Assembly: GCA_002337605.1 (NCBI GenBank)
Contig: DDGL01000015.1
Location: forward strand, 1 to 42,682
DNA: 42,682 bases
Direction of reading: 5' to 3'
Origin: Flavobacteriaceae bacterium UBA1903
Lineage (GTDB): Bacteria > Bacteroidota > Bacteroidia > Flavobacteriales > Flavobacteriaceae
A program made the translations under genes and the position numbers. Positions 1-7,423 of this stretch are shown piece by piece. Each line of letters starts with the position of its first letter. Position 1 is the first letter of the stretch. Below the pieces are notes generated by a model that saw only the letters and a list, made by a program, of their open reading frames with translations, had not been told where the DNA came from and did no database searches.

Positions 1-59
1 AAAGAATTTAGGGGACATTTTACGCTGAAAAGATAAAATCAAAAATGTATAAATAATGA

Positions 60-91
60 AAGAGCCTTTCCGTTATGGAAAGGCTTTTCTT
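60..91 (+). terminator. Rho-independent terminator of a gene left of the window
   Basis: An 8-bp GC-containing stem (GCCTTTCC at 64-71 with GGAAAGGC at 77-84) closes a GTTAT loop and is followed by TTTTCTTT. A-T pairs extend the stem outward. It must end a plus-strand transcript whose gene lies off the left edge. Confidence 0.8.
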
Positions 92-472
92 TGATCAATA
101 AAGATTGTTTAACGGTTGTTGTAAAACAGTTACGTGTTTATTTGCACTGATTTCCTGCATAAAAATTAGATGCAGTAACCTTGTAAGAACTTATGGTTGT
201 GCTCGAAATTAAGCAAGTGTTTATACTCACATTGGAATGAACTCGTAAGGATTTCATTTTTCTGTTGAATTTAAATAGGATTCTTTAAAAGATGTACAGT
301 AGGGAGATTTAAACTCTAAGTTTAATTCATCTGAGGTTGGAATTATATAAAATAAATTTTCTTAGACCAATTGTGTATCTTTTATAAAACCATTGGTTTG
401 ACTTTCATCGATTTAGTCATAATGCCCAACTATTCTATAGTATGTAGGGATGGAAGTTGACTGATTTAAATC
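92..472. other. Intergenic stretch without a recognisable gene
   Basis: About 380 bases lie between the terminator and the stop codon of the FadL-family gene. I see no open reading frame with family features, no tRNA and no clear terminator for the minus-strand gene. The stretch is AT-rich. Confidence 0.5.
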
Positions 473-1987
473 TTATATACTCAAACCAAATGTAAACACT
501 AAATTACTTGTTGTGTTAGTTACAGTTGCAGCATTTGTTAAGCCGGTACTATAGAGTTGTTCACGACTATCTTGTTCTGCTCTTGCGTAGGAAATATCCA
601 GGTTGTAATTACCAAAATTGTAGCCAAACCCAAGAGAGAAACCAGTAAGACTTCCTACCAGGTCGGTGTCTTCATAAGGGCTTTGTTCATAGCGATACCC
701 GCCTCGTAAGCTTAATTGGTTAATTCTGTATTCACCCCCTAGCCGTAGCGTCGATGCGCCGGTTAATTGATTGTTTATAGCAGTGTTTTGTAGTGCGAAA
801 AAGGGATCGTTTTCTGGACGAAATTCAATATTTGAAAAATCTTTATAGGAATAATCAAAACTTAACAGTCCTTTTTCACCAAAGATGTATGCGGTACTTG
901 CTGTAATTTTTCCGGGTGTTTGTAGGTTGTAATTCTCAAATACATTCAATACGTTGGGGTCAATAATTTCCGTAATTGTCTGGTTGTCCTGAGTGCGCTG
1001 AGTTTCCAAATATTGGGTAGTTTCTTCAGAGATTTCATACCACGTAGGTGTGTCATATGTAAGACCAACTCTGAAGTTTTCCAGTTTTGCAATCGCTCCC
1101 AACTGCGCAGAAAATCCAGCTCCCAGAACTGAAAGGTTGTTCTCAAAACCAATGGCATTTACAGAGCTGCCTGTATTGTTGTTGGTTTCATATAAAAATG
1201 TACTTCTCTGATAGTCTATGGCATGCGAGTTCAAGTTAATTCCGAAGAAAAAGTTGTCCTCATATTGCGTGGCAATGTTAAAGGTATACTTGCCTGTATA
1301 ACCACGGGTTAAAACACTGTATTCCTGATTGAATGTGCCATTTGCAACATTGCTTACATATTGCGTGTTAGAAGGGTTGTCGGATACAGGGTCAAAAATA
1401 AATGCCTGGTACCCTAAAAATGCATTTTGAGCAGCTACTCCTTGAGTTTCGCCTAAGAAGTTATACAAGCTTGAAATAGATTCACCACTTTGTAATTGCA
1501 ATAGGTCCAGAGATATTCCCTGCGCCTGCTCAGTAAAGAAATTGGCGATGGATGTGTTGCCGTTACCCCGAAAAAATAAATCGTTATCAAAGTTTTGAGT
1601 GTTATTGTAATTTAGTCCTAAGGTAATTTTTCGCCAGGGTGACTCGTCTTTTCCTATATCAAAAACAAAAACGATCCCTGCCTGATTGAGGCTAATATCA
1701 TTGTCTTCACTTTGAGTTATTGTATTGAAATAAGTAGCTTCGTTTTCAATGTTGCTAGAAGAGAAGGATATTGAGGCGCTGTTGTTCAGGAATACAGCAC
1801 TGCCGGCAGGATTAATGCCAATAGCAGATAAATCGCCTCCAAGAGCACCAAATGCACCACTTAATGCATTAAATCGAGCTGTTCCGTTTGTGTTTTCTGT
1901 TGCATATCGTAGCCCGTCTGAGACATTTTGAGCGTTCACAAAAGACATAGTTATGATAGCTATGATAAAGATTGAAATTCTTTTCAT
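473..1987 (-). CDS. OmpP1/FadL-family outer membrane transport protein
   Basis: The 504-residue product is an outer membrane beta-barrel of the OmpP1/FadL/TodX family, which passes hydrophobic compounds such as long-chain fatty acids. Residues 1-19 form a signal peptide ending in VNA before QN. The mature N-terminus (DGLRYA, then GTARFNALSGAFGALGGDLSAIGINPAGSAVF) has the family's Gly/Ala-rich pattern with an NPAG motif. The rest alternates aromatic and polar residues as in barrel strands, and the C-terminal strand ends LVFTFGLSI, typical of outer membrane proteins. It lies 35 bases downstream of the Gly/Tyr-rich lipoprotein gene on the same strand, so the two are probably co-transcribed. The substrate cannot be told from the sequence. 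Confidence 0.9.
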   Translation of the reverse strand: MKRISIFIIAIITMSFVNAQNVSDGLRYATENTNGTARFNALSGAFGALGGDLSAIGINPAGSAVFLNNSASISFSSSNIENEATYFNTITQSEDNDISLNQAGIVFVFDIGKDESPWRKITLGLNYNNTQNFDNDLFFRGNGNTSIANFFTEQAQGISLDLLQLQSGESISSLYNFLGETQGVAAQNAFLGYQAFIFDPVSDNPSNTQYVSNVANGTFNQEYSVLTRGYTGKYTFNIATQYEDNFFFGINLNSHAIDYQRSTFLYETNNNTGSSVNAIGFENNLSVLGAGFSAQLGAIAKLENFRVGLTYDTPTWYEISEETTQYLETQRTQDNQTITEIIDPNVLNVFENYNLQTPGKITASTAYIFGEKGLLSFDYSYKDFSNIEFRPENDPFFALQNTAINNQLTGASTLRLGGEYRINQLSLRGGYRYEQSPYEDTDLVGSLTGFSLGFGYNFGNYNLDISYARAEQDSREQLYSTGLTNAATVTNTTSNLVFTFGLSI

Positions 1988-2022
1988 AAGTTTTTAATTT
2001 AAAATAAAGTGTTAACTGAATA

Positions 2023-3084
2023 TTATCCTCTTCCGCCACCTCTGCGTGACCCGCCTCCGCGACTTCCTGAAGACCTGGAAGATCCACCTCCTGAACGTCT
2101 AACAGAACCAGACGATCTTGAACTTCCTGAACTTCTGATAGATCCAGAAGAACGTCGTGAGGAATTAGATGATCTGGTATTGGCACGCGATCTCGTAGGT
2201 GTTGAAGTTCTGTTGTATGATCGGGACCTTGTATTTGAGTTATTTCTATAAACTCTGTTTGTAGAATTTACACCTCTGGTAGTACGTGTAGCATTCACGT
2301 TTCTATTGTTATTATAGCGGCGTACTGCACTTCTGGCATTACTCGCAGAACTTCTTCTGGAGTTTTCAGATCGTGAGTATGATGATCTTTCTCCTGAACT
2401 ACTTCGACCATATCCAACTGTATTTCTTCGGCCTCTGTTGTAAGCTATGCCATTGCCGTAACCGTTAGGTCCATTGTAATACCCGCCTCCGTAATATCCT
2501 CCGCCATAATATGGGTAGTTGTAGCCTCCGTAAAAGCCACCCCAGCCACCGTAGTAACCGCCCCAGCCCCCATACCAGAAGGGAGCGTTCCAACCATAGC
2601 CCCAAAATGGGCTTCCCCAGCCATAGCCATAATAGCCGCCATACCAGGGACGATAAAATCCACCCCAACCATAACCGTAGAAGCCTCCGCCCCAATTGTT
2701 AAAGCCAGTTTCATATACATTTACGGTAACGTTGGATGCGTTATTTCCCCAGGCTCCGTAGCCTTCGTTATAGTCAGATTCACGCGTTACAATGTACCCT
2801 TCGTCGTCTATGTAGTCTTCAGAAACATAGGAGTCTATATCTGTGAAAATTAAATCTTCTTCCGGAAGGCTTTCGTATTCTGCGTTCTTTGTTTTAAAAT
2901 ATTGTTTATAGTAATTGCTGTTATCATTTCCGTTGGCCACAACTTCTTCGTTATCTGAACCATTGCTGTAGATCCCATCTTCGGTAGCATATTGTGAAGA
3001 GCCGCACGAAACCAGGATAAGTGAGAGTAGCCCCACTATAAAAATGGAGAAAAAACTGCTTGAGAAAGTATATTTAGTTTTCAT
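2023..3084 (-). CDS. Gly/Tyr-rich lipoprotein with Arg/Ser-rich tail, function unknown
   Basis: The 353-residue product starts with a signal peptide and a lipobox (LVSC, lipidated Cys27), so it is probably anchored in a membrane. Residues about 30-105 are acidic. Residues about 110-210 are a run of Gly, Tyr, Trp and Pro (YGYGWGG-like units). Residues about 215-353 are basic and rich in Arg, Ser and Asn, ending in RGG/RRGGG units. The low-complexity middle and basic tail could mediate self-association or binding to acidic polymers, but that is inference. I recognise no catalytic domain. Similar proteins next to proS in flavobacteria are usually left hypothetical. Pro-rich open frames on the opposite strand are shadows of the Gly codons. 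Confidence 0.8.
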   Translation of the reverse strand: MKTKYTFSSSFFSIFIVGLLSLILVSCGSSQYATEDGIYSNGSDNEEVVANGNDNSNYYKQYFKTKNAEYESLPEEDLIFTDIDSYVSEDYIDDEGYIVTRESDYNEGYGAWGNNASNVTVNVYETGFNNWGGGFYGYGWGGFYRPWYGGYYGYGWGSPFWGYGWNAPFWYGGWGGYYGGWGGFYGGYNYPYYGGGYYGGGYYNGPNGYGNGIAYNRGRRNTVGYGRSSSGERSSYSRSENSRRSSASNARSAVRRYNNNRNVNATRTTRGVNSTNRVYRNNSNTRSRSYNRTSTPTRSRANTRSSNSSRRSSGSIRSSGSSRSSGSVRRSGGGSSRSSGSRGGGSRRGGGRG

Positions 3085-3186
3085 AACGAATGTATTTTTA
3101 TTGTTGGGCTACGTAAAAATAACTAGTTTTGCCCGATTAAACTAATCTATTAACAAAGTCACAACATTTGTGCCAAACTACAGGCT

Positions 3187-4662
3187 ATGGCGAAGAATTT
3201 AACAACAAGAGACGAGGATTATAGTAAATGGTACAACGAACTGGTCGTTAAAGCCGATATGGCTGAAAACAGTGGTGTTCGTGGCTGTATGGTAATAAAA
3301 CCTTACGGATTTGCTATCTGGGAGAAAATGCAGGCAGAATTGGACAGAATGTTCAAGGAAACTGGACACCAAAATGCATATTTTCCGCTTTTTATCCCGA
3401 AATCTTATTTCAGTAAAGAGGCGAGTCATGTAGATGGCTTTGCTAAAGAATGTGCGGTGGTGACGCATTACAGATTAAAAAATGATGAAGATGGCAATGG
3501 CATTGTTGTAGATCCCGATGCTAAGCTAGAGGAGGAGTTAATTGTGCGTCCTACTTCTGAAACCATTATCTGGGATACCTACCGTAAATGGATACAGAGT
3601 TATCGTGACTTACCGTTGTTAATTAACCAATGGGCCAATGTGGTGCGCTGGGAAATGCGTACACGTTTGTTTTTGCGTACTGCAGAGTTTTTATGGCAGG
3701 AAGGCCATACCGCTCACGCTACCGAAAAGGAAGCTATAGCAGAAGCAGAACAAATGATGCATGTGTATGCAGATTTTGCTGAAAATTATATGGCAATGCC
3801 TGTTATAAAAGGACTTAAAACCGAAAGTGAGCGATTTGCAGGAGCGTTAGAGACCTATTGTATTGAAGCTTTGATGCAAGATGGAAAAGCATTACAAGCA
3901 GGAACATCACATTTTTTAGGACAGAACTTCGCTAAGGCATTTGATGTAAAATATGCTACCAAAGAAGGGCATCAGGAACACGTTTGGGCAACATCCTGGG
4001 GCGTCTCTACCCGATTGATGGGTGCGCTAATTATGACGCATAGTGACGATAATGGTTTGGTGTTGCCTCCAAAACTTGCGCCGGAACAGGTGGTTATTGT
4101 GCCAATTTACCGAAATGATGAACAATTAGATGCTATTAACGAGGTTGCTAAAGAATTACAGCAACAACTTAAGGCAAAGGGAATTCGTGTAAAATACGAC
4201 GATCGTGATACGCAGAAACCTGGGTGGAAATTTAATCAATACGAATTACAGGGGGTTCCTGTGCGTATTGCCATTGGTCCAAAAGATATAGAAAAAGGAA
4301 CTGTAGAATTGGCGAGGAGAGACACCTTGCAAAAACAGTTTGTAAATCGTGACGAAGTAGTTGGTGTCGTAGAGGGGTTAATGATTGAAATACAAGAAAA
4401 TCTTTATACGAAAGCATTGAATTACAGAACAGAACATACAACCAAGGTTGAAACGTACGATAAGTTTAAAACTGTCCTGGAAGAGAAGGGTGGTTTCATT
4501 GCAGCGCACTGGGATGGTAGTTCTGAAACTGAAGAACAAGTTAAAAATGAAACAAAAGCTACTATTCGCTGCATTCCTATTGATGCAGATAATGAAGCGG
4601 GAACCTGTATGGTTACTGGAAAACCTTCAAAAAGAAGAGTGCTTTTTGCAAAGGCATATTAA
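3187..4662 (+). CDS. proS: Prolyl-tRNA synthetase, archaeal/eukaryal type (class IIc)
   Basis: The enzyme charges tRNA-Pro with proline. At 491 residues it is the short type without the editing insertion of the E. coli form. Class II motif 2 is visible (RPTSE at 121-125, then the WEMRTRLFLRTAEFLWQEGHTAHA segment at about 155-178). The anticodon-binding domain follows at about 285-400 (PEQVVIVPIY onward). The protein ends in the family's FAKAY tail. Odd feature: the C-terminal zinc site of Thermus ProRS (four Cys) aligns here with W442, E447, C474 and T477, so zinc binding is probably lost. It is divergent from the lipoprotein gene, with a 102-base gap. Confidence 0.97.
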   Translation: MAKNLTTRDEDYSKWYNELVVKADMAENSGVRGCMVIKPYGFAIWEKMQAELDRMFKETGHQNAYFPLFIPKSYFSKEASHVDGFAKECAVVTHYRLKNDEDGNGIVVDPDAKLEEELIVRPTSETIIWDTYRKWIQSYRDLPLLINQWANVVRWEMRTRLFLRTAEFLWQEGHTAHATEKEAIAEAEQMMHVYADFAENYMAMPVIKGLKTESERFAGALETYCIEALMQDGKALQAGTSHFLGQNFAKAFDVKYATKEGHQEHVWATSWGVSTRLMGALIMTHSDDNGLVLPPKLAPEQVVIVPIYRNDEQLDAINEVAKELQQQLKAKGIRVKYDDRDTQKPGWKFNQYELQGVPVRIAIGPKDIEKGTVELARRDTLQKQFVNRDEVVGVVEGLMIEIQENLYTKALNYRTEHTTKVETYDKFKTVLEEKGGFIAAHWDGSSETEEQVKNETKATIRCIPIDADNEAGTCMVTGKPSKRRVLFAKAY

Positions 4663-4688
4663 ATTTTTTGAAAAAAGATTGGATGGGA

Positions 4689-4719
4689 TTTGGAACATTA
4701 AAAAATAGTTGTATTTTTG
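4689..4719 (+). promoter_or_regulatory. Flavobacterial promoter for tRNA-Glu (and rpsT)
   Basis: TTTG (4689-4692), a 19-base spacer, then TATTTTTG (4712-4719) match the Bacteroidota sigma-A consensus TTTG-N19-TAnnTTTG exactly. Transcription would begin about 7 bases later, some 14 bases before the tRNA. rpsT follows 24 bases after the tRNA with no separate promoter visible. Confidence 0.8.
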
Positions 4720-4739
4720 CATCCGCAATTCAAAAGAAT

Positions 4740-4811
4740 GGTCCGTTCGTCTAGGGGTTAGGACGCCAGGTTTTCATCCTGGTAACAGGGGTTCGATTCC
4801 CCTACGGACTA
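4740..4811 (+). tRNA. tRNA-Glu (UUC)
   Basis: A 72-base cloverleaf. Acceptor GGTCCGT pairs with ACGGACT (position 1:72 is a G-U wobble). The D stem is GTCT/GGAC, the anticodon stem CCAGG/CCTGG with loop TTTTCAT giving anticodon TTC, and the T stem AGGGG/CCCCT around TTCGATT. CCA is not encoded. Confidence 0.97.
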
Positions 4812-4835
4812 CAAATTAAGATTTAAACAAACAAA

Positions 4836-5087
4836 ATGGCGAATCACAAGTCAGCATTAAAGAGAATTAGAAGCAGCGAAACAAAGCGTTTACGTAACCG
4901 TTACCAACACAAAACGACGCGTAATGCTATCAAGAAGTTACGCGATATGACAGATAAGAAAGAAGCTGAAAAGTTCTATCCTGAAGTTATGTCTATGGTT
5001 GATAAGTTGGCTAAGAAAAACATTATCCACGATAATAAAGCGGCTAATGTTAAGTCTAAGCTAGCAAAGCACGTAGCTGCGCTATAA
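4836..5087 (+). CDS. rpsT: 30S ribosomal protein S20
   Basis: The 83-residue product begins MANHKSALKRIRSSETKRLRNR, the classic S20 N-terminus. It is basic and helical throughout, as expected for a protein that binds 16S rRNA in the body of the small subunit. Length is normal for the family. It lies 24 bases after tRNA-Glu and is followed by a strong terminator, so tRNA-Glu and rpsT probably form one transcript processed at the tRNA 3' end. Confidence 0.98.
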   Translation: MANHKSALKRIRSSETKRLRNRYQHKTTRNAIKKLRDMTDKKEAEKFYPEVMSMVDKLAKKNIIHDNKAANVKSKLAKHVAAL

Positions 5088-5110
5088 GTTTGAATTGCTT
5101 AAAAATTTAG

Positions 5111-5139
5111 AACTCCTCCAAGTATGGGGGAGTTTTTTT
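5111..5139 (+). terminator. Rho-independent terminator after rpsT
   Basis: AACTCCTCCA (5111-5120) pairs over ten positions (one G-U) with TGGGGGAGTT (5125-5134) around an AGTA loop, followed by a T run. Confidence 0.92.
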
Positions 5140-5175
5140 ATGGGTTAAATTCAGCAAGCAGCCAAAAAAAATAAA

Positions 5176-5631
5176 TTAAGGTATTAAACTAGAGTAATCT
5201 CCATCATTTCTGGCAATGTCCCGCACGATGGAAGAGGAAATATGCGAATACTCCGGGCTGCAAATTAAAAAAACACTGTCCACACCGTTAACCTTTTCAT
5301 TGGCTTGCGCAATGGTTTGCTCATAGGTGAAATCGGCGGTGTTCCGAAGACCCCGAAGAATAAACTGAGCATTTTCCTTTTTACAGAAAGCTGCCGTAAG
5401 CCCTTTATAAGAGGTAACCTTCACTTTTAAATTTCCTTTAAAGACAGCTTCAATTTTTGCAATACGCTCCTCAAGCGTCCCCATATAGTTTTTAGCAGTA
5501 TTCACGCCAATTGCAATAATAATTTCATCAAATAACGGTAGCGCTCTGTTAATGATATCTACGTGTCCTAAAGTGATAGGATCGAAAGATCCAGGGAATA
5601 CTGCTCTGCGGATATAGTGTTCTGAAACCAA
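5176..5631 (-). CDS. coaD: Phosphopantetheine adenylyltransferase
   Basis: CoaD adenylates 4'-phosphopantetheine, the penultimate step of coenzyme A synthesis. The nucleotidyltransferase signature GSFDPITLGH (residues 14-23) and the C-terminal ISSSIVRD segment are intact, and the 151-residue length is normal. The start is odd: the frame has no ATG or GTG after the in-frame stop at 5653-5655. Candidates are TTG at 5631, used here, or ATC at 5613, which aligns with the usual initiator Met of the family (M-K/R-R-A-V-F-P). It lies 75 bases downstream of ddl on the same strand. Confidence 0.95.
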   Translation of the reverse strand: MVSEHYIRRAVFPGSFDPITLGHVDIINRALPLFDEIIIAIGVNTAKNYMGTLEERIAKIEAVFKGNLKVKVTSYKGLTAAFCKKENAQFILRGLRNTADFTYEQTIAQANEKVNGVDSVFLICSPEYSHISSSIVRDIARNDGDYSSLIP

Positions 5632-5706
5632 AGGTTTAAATTTTGTTATTCGTTATCTATCATTCATCATTCATCAAAACAGCTCTAAGATACAAATTTA
5701 TTTTTG

Positions 5707-6690
5707 CTACCAACTACCCTCAGCCTCTTCAATCAGGTTTCCAAAAAAGTCGGTTAAGCTCATTCCCGCCTGGCGAACCTGTTTTGGGATAATACTCTCT
5801 TTACTAAGTCCTGGTGTGGCATTGGTTTCAATTAGATAAGGTTCACCGTTCTGGATAATGAACTCAGATCGGGTTATTCCGCTCATCCCTAATATAGAGT
5901 ATATTTTTTTTGCTTCGTCTTGTACTCTTTTAGTCTCTTCTTCGGGAATTCTTGCGGGAGTAATTTCCTGTGACTTTCCTAAGTACTTTGCTTCATAGTC
6001 GAAAAACTCATTTTCCGAAACTATTTCAGTAGGCATAAAAACGTACAGCTCATTTTTTAATTTATAAACGCCCACTGAGACTTCAGTTCCTACTAAAGCG
6101 GTTTCAACTAAAACTTCGTCATCTTCAGTAAAAGCAACTTCTAAAGCTTTTTCAAAGTCCTCTAGCTTATGTACTTTACTTATTCCATAACTAGAGCCAG
6201 CTCTGTTAGGTTTTACAAAGCAAGGCAGTCCTACTTTTTTTATGATTTCGTCTACTTTATAGGCAACGTCCTTATTTACATAATAGGAGTTAGCACATTT
6301 TATTCCAAAGCCTTTTAATACCGAAAGGCAGTCCCGCTTATTAAAAGTAAGGGCACTTTGGTACGAATTCGAGGAGGTTTGTGGAATGCCCAGCAACTTC
6401 CAGTAAGCCTGTAAAATGCCGTCTTCGCCGGGAGTACCGTGAACTGTATTGAAAATTACATCTGGCACTACTTTTTTTCCTTCAGCCATAAAACTGAAAT
6501 CGCCTTTGTCAATAGGGTGTTTAGCTCCGTTTTCAGCAACGTAATACCAGCCTTCTTTTAAGATTTGAATAGCAAACACGTTATAAACCGATGTATTTAA
6601 CGCTTCACATACCACTGCACCACTGTTGAGCGAAATTTCAAATTCGCTGGAATAGCCTCCCATTACAACTGCTATATTTTTTTTATTCAT
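5707..6690 (-). CDS. ddl: D-alanine--D-alanine ligase
   Basis: Ddl joins two D-alanines for the peptidoglycan stem peptide. The product is 327 residues from ATG at 6690 (a GTG at 6699 would add three residues). It shows the N-terminal glycine-rich loop (VVMGGYSSEFEISLNSG), an ATP-grasp core (CFVKPNRAGSSYGISKV), and the metal and substrate segment PYLIETNATPGLSKESIIPKQ. It is divergent from the PASTA-domain gene and upstream of coaD. Peptidoglycan precursor synthesis and a possible peptidoglycan-binding PASTA protein thus sit side by side. Confidence 0.96.
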   Translation of the reverse strand: MNKKNIAVVMGGYSSEFEISLNSGAVVCEALNTSVYNVFAIQILKEGWYYVAENGAKHPIDKGDFSFMAEGKKVVPDVIFNTVHGTPGEDGILQAYWKLLGIPQTSSNSYQSALTFNKRDCLSVLKGFGIKCANSYYVNKDVAYKVDEIIKKVGLPCFVKPNRAGSSYGISKVHKLEDFEKALEVAFTEDDEVLVETALVGTEVSVGVYKLKNELYVFMPTEIVSENEFFDYEAKYLGKSQEITPARIPEEETKRVQDEAKKIYSILGMSGITRSEFIIQNGEPYLIETNATPGLSKESIIPKQVRQAGMSLTDFFGNLIEEAEGSW

Positions 6691-6716
6691 ACCAAACACG
6701 TATTTAATGCGTTTAT

Positions 6717-6724
6717 CAAAAATA
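6717..6724 (-). promoter_or_regulatory. Candidate -7 element for ddl
   Basis: On the minus strand the bases read TATTTTTG, matching TAnnTTTG, 27 bases before the ddl ATG. No good -33 TTG is found at the right distance, so this is tentative. Confidence 0.4.
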
Positions 6725-6742
6725 TAACTTCTCGTATAAAAG

Positions 6743-6769
6743 TTGCTAACTTTAGGTTTGTTATTTTTG
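6743..6769 (+). promoter_or_regulatory. Candidate promoter for the PASTA gene and rluD
   Basis: TTG (6743-6745), a 16-base spacer and TATTTTTG (6762-6769). The predicted transcript would begin near 6776. That excludes the TTG at 6743 as a start codon and supports ATG at 6788. Confidence 0.55.
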
Positions 6770-6787
6770 TGCTCTAACGCAAAGTGT

Positions 6788-7423
6788 ATGTCATTTTTTA
6801 GCTATGTTTTTTCTAAGGCTTTTGTAAAGCAATTATTAATTGCTATTGTAGGGCTTATTGTCCTTTCTTTTATTGTGCTTTGGTGGTTAAAGAGCACCAC
6901 CAATCACGGACAAAAAATTGAAGTCCCTAATCTGGCAAAACTCACGTTAACCGACGTTGAAACTATACTGGATGAAAACGAGTTGCGGTACGAGATTTTA
7001 GATTCGGCCAATTTTAATCCGGAGTACCCAAAGTTTTCAGTTATTGAACAAATCCCGAAAGCGGGCAAATTTGTAAAAGAAGATCGGAAAATCTACTTAA
7101 CACTAAACCCATCTGGCTACCGAAAGGTGAAAATCCCCAATGTAGTTGGTAAAACCAGACGTCAGGCCGAACCTACCTTACTGGCAATGGGTTTTGAAAT
7201 AGGAAAGGTGACTACCAAACCACATATGAGTGACCAAGTACTGGAAATAAGACACGCAGGTGCCAGGATCGATCCGGATACTGAACTTGAGATTACATCG
7301 GTAATAGACTTGATTATTGGAGATGAGAGTTTAAGTAGAAGTAACCGAGATAATGACAACGAAGAAGATTCTGAAACTTCAGAAAATAATAACGAAGCAC
7401 CCGATGATGATGGCGGAAACTAA
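6788..7423 (+). CDS. Membrane-anchored PASTA-domain protein
   Basis: From ATG at 6788 the product is 211 residues. A short basic N-terminus is followed by one transmembrane helix (about residues 14-35), then two PASTA modules on the far side (about 45-110, starting IEVPNLAKLT, and about 113-180, starting KIPNVVGKTRRQAE). A very acidic Asn/Asp/Glu tail ends the protein. PASTA modules in other bacteria bind peptidoglycan or muropeptides, usually as extracellular parts of Ser/Thr kinases or penicillin-binding proteins; here there is no enzymatic domain. The divergent neighbour is ddl, and the 3' end overlaps rluD by 20 bases. A role in sensing or binding cell wall is inference. Confidence 0.88.
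   Translation: MSFFSYVFSKAFVKQLLIAIVGLIVLSFIVLWWLKSTTNHGQKIEVPNLAKLTLTDVETILDENELRYEILDSANFNPEYPKFSVIEQIPKAGKFVKEDRKIYLTLNPSGYRKVKIPNVVGKTRRQAEPTLLAMGFEIGKVTTKPHMSDQVLEIRHAGARIDPDTELEITSVIDLIIGDESLSRSNRDNDNEEDSETSENNNEAPDDDGGN

Noticed and set aside
2009..2251. Plus-strand open frame rich in Pro and Leu (80 residues)
   Set aside because: It is the complement of the Gly/Arg/Ser codons of the lipoprotein tail; no start context or family features.
7353..7403. Longer rluD start at 7353
   Set aside because: It would overlap the PASTA gene by 71 bases and add a basic extension unlike the family; three ATG codons at 7404-7412 fit better.
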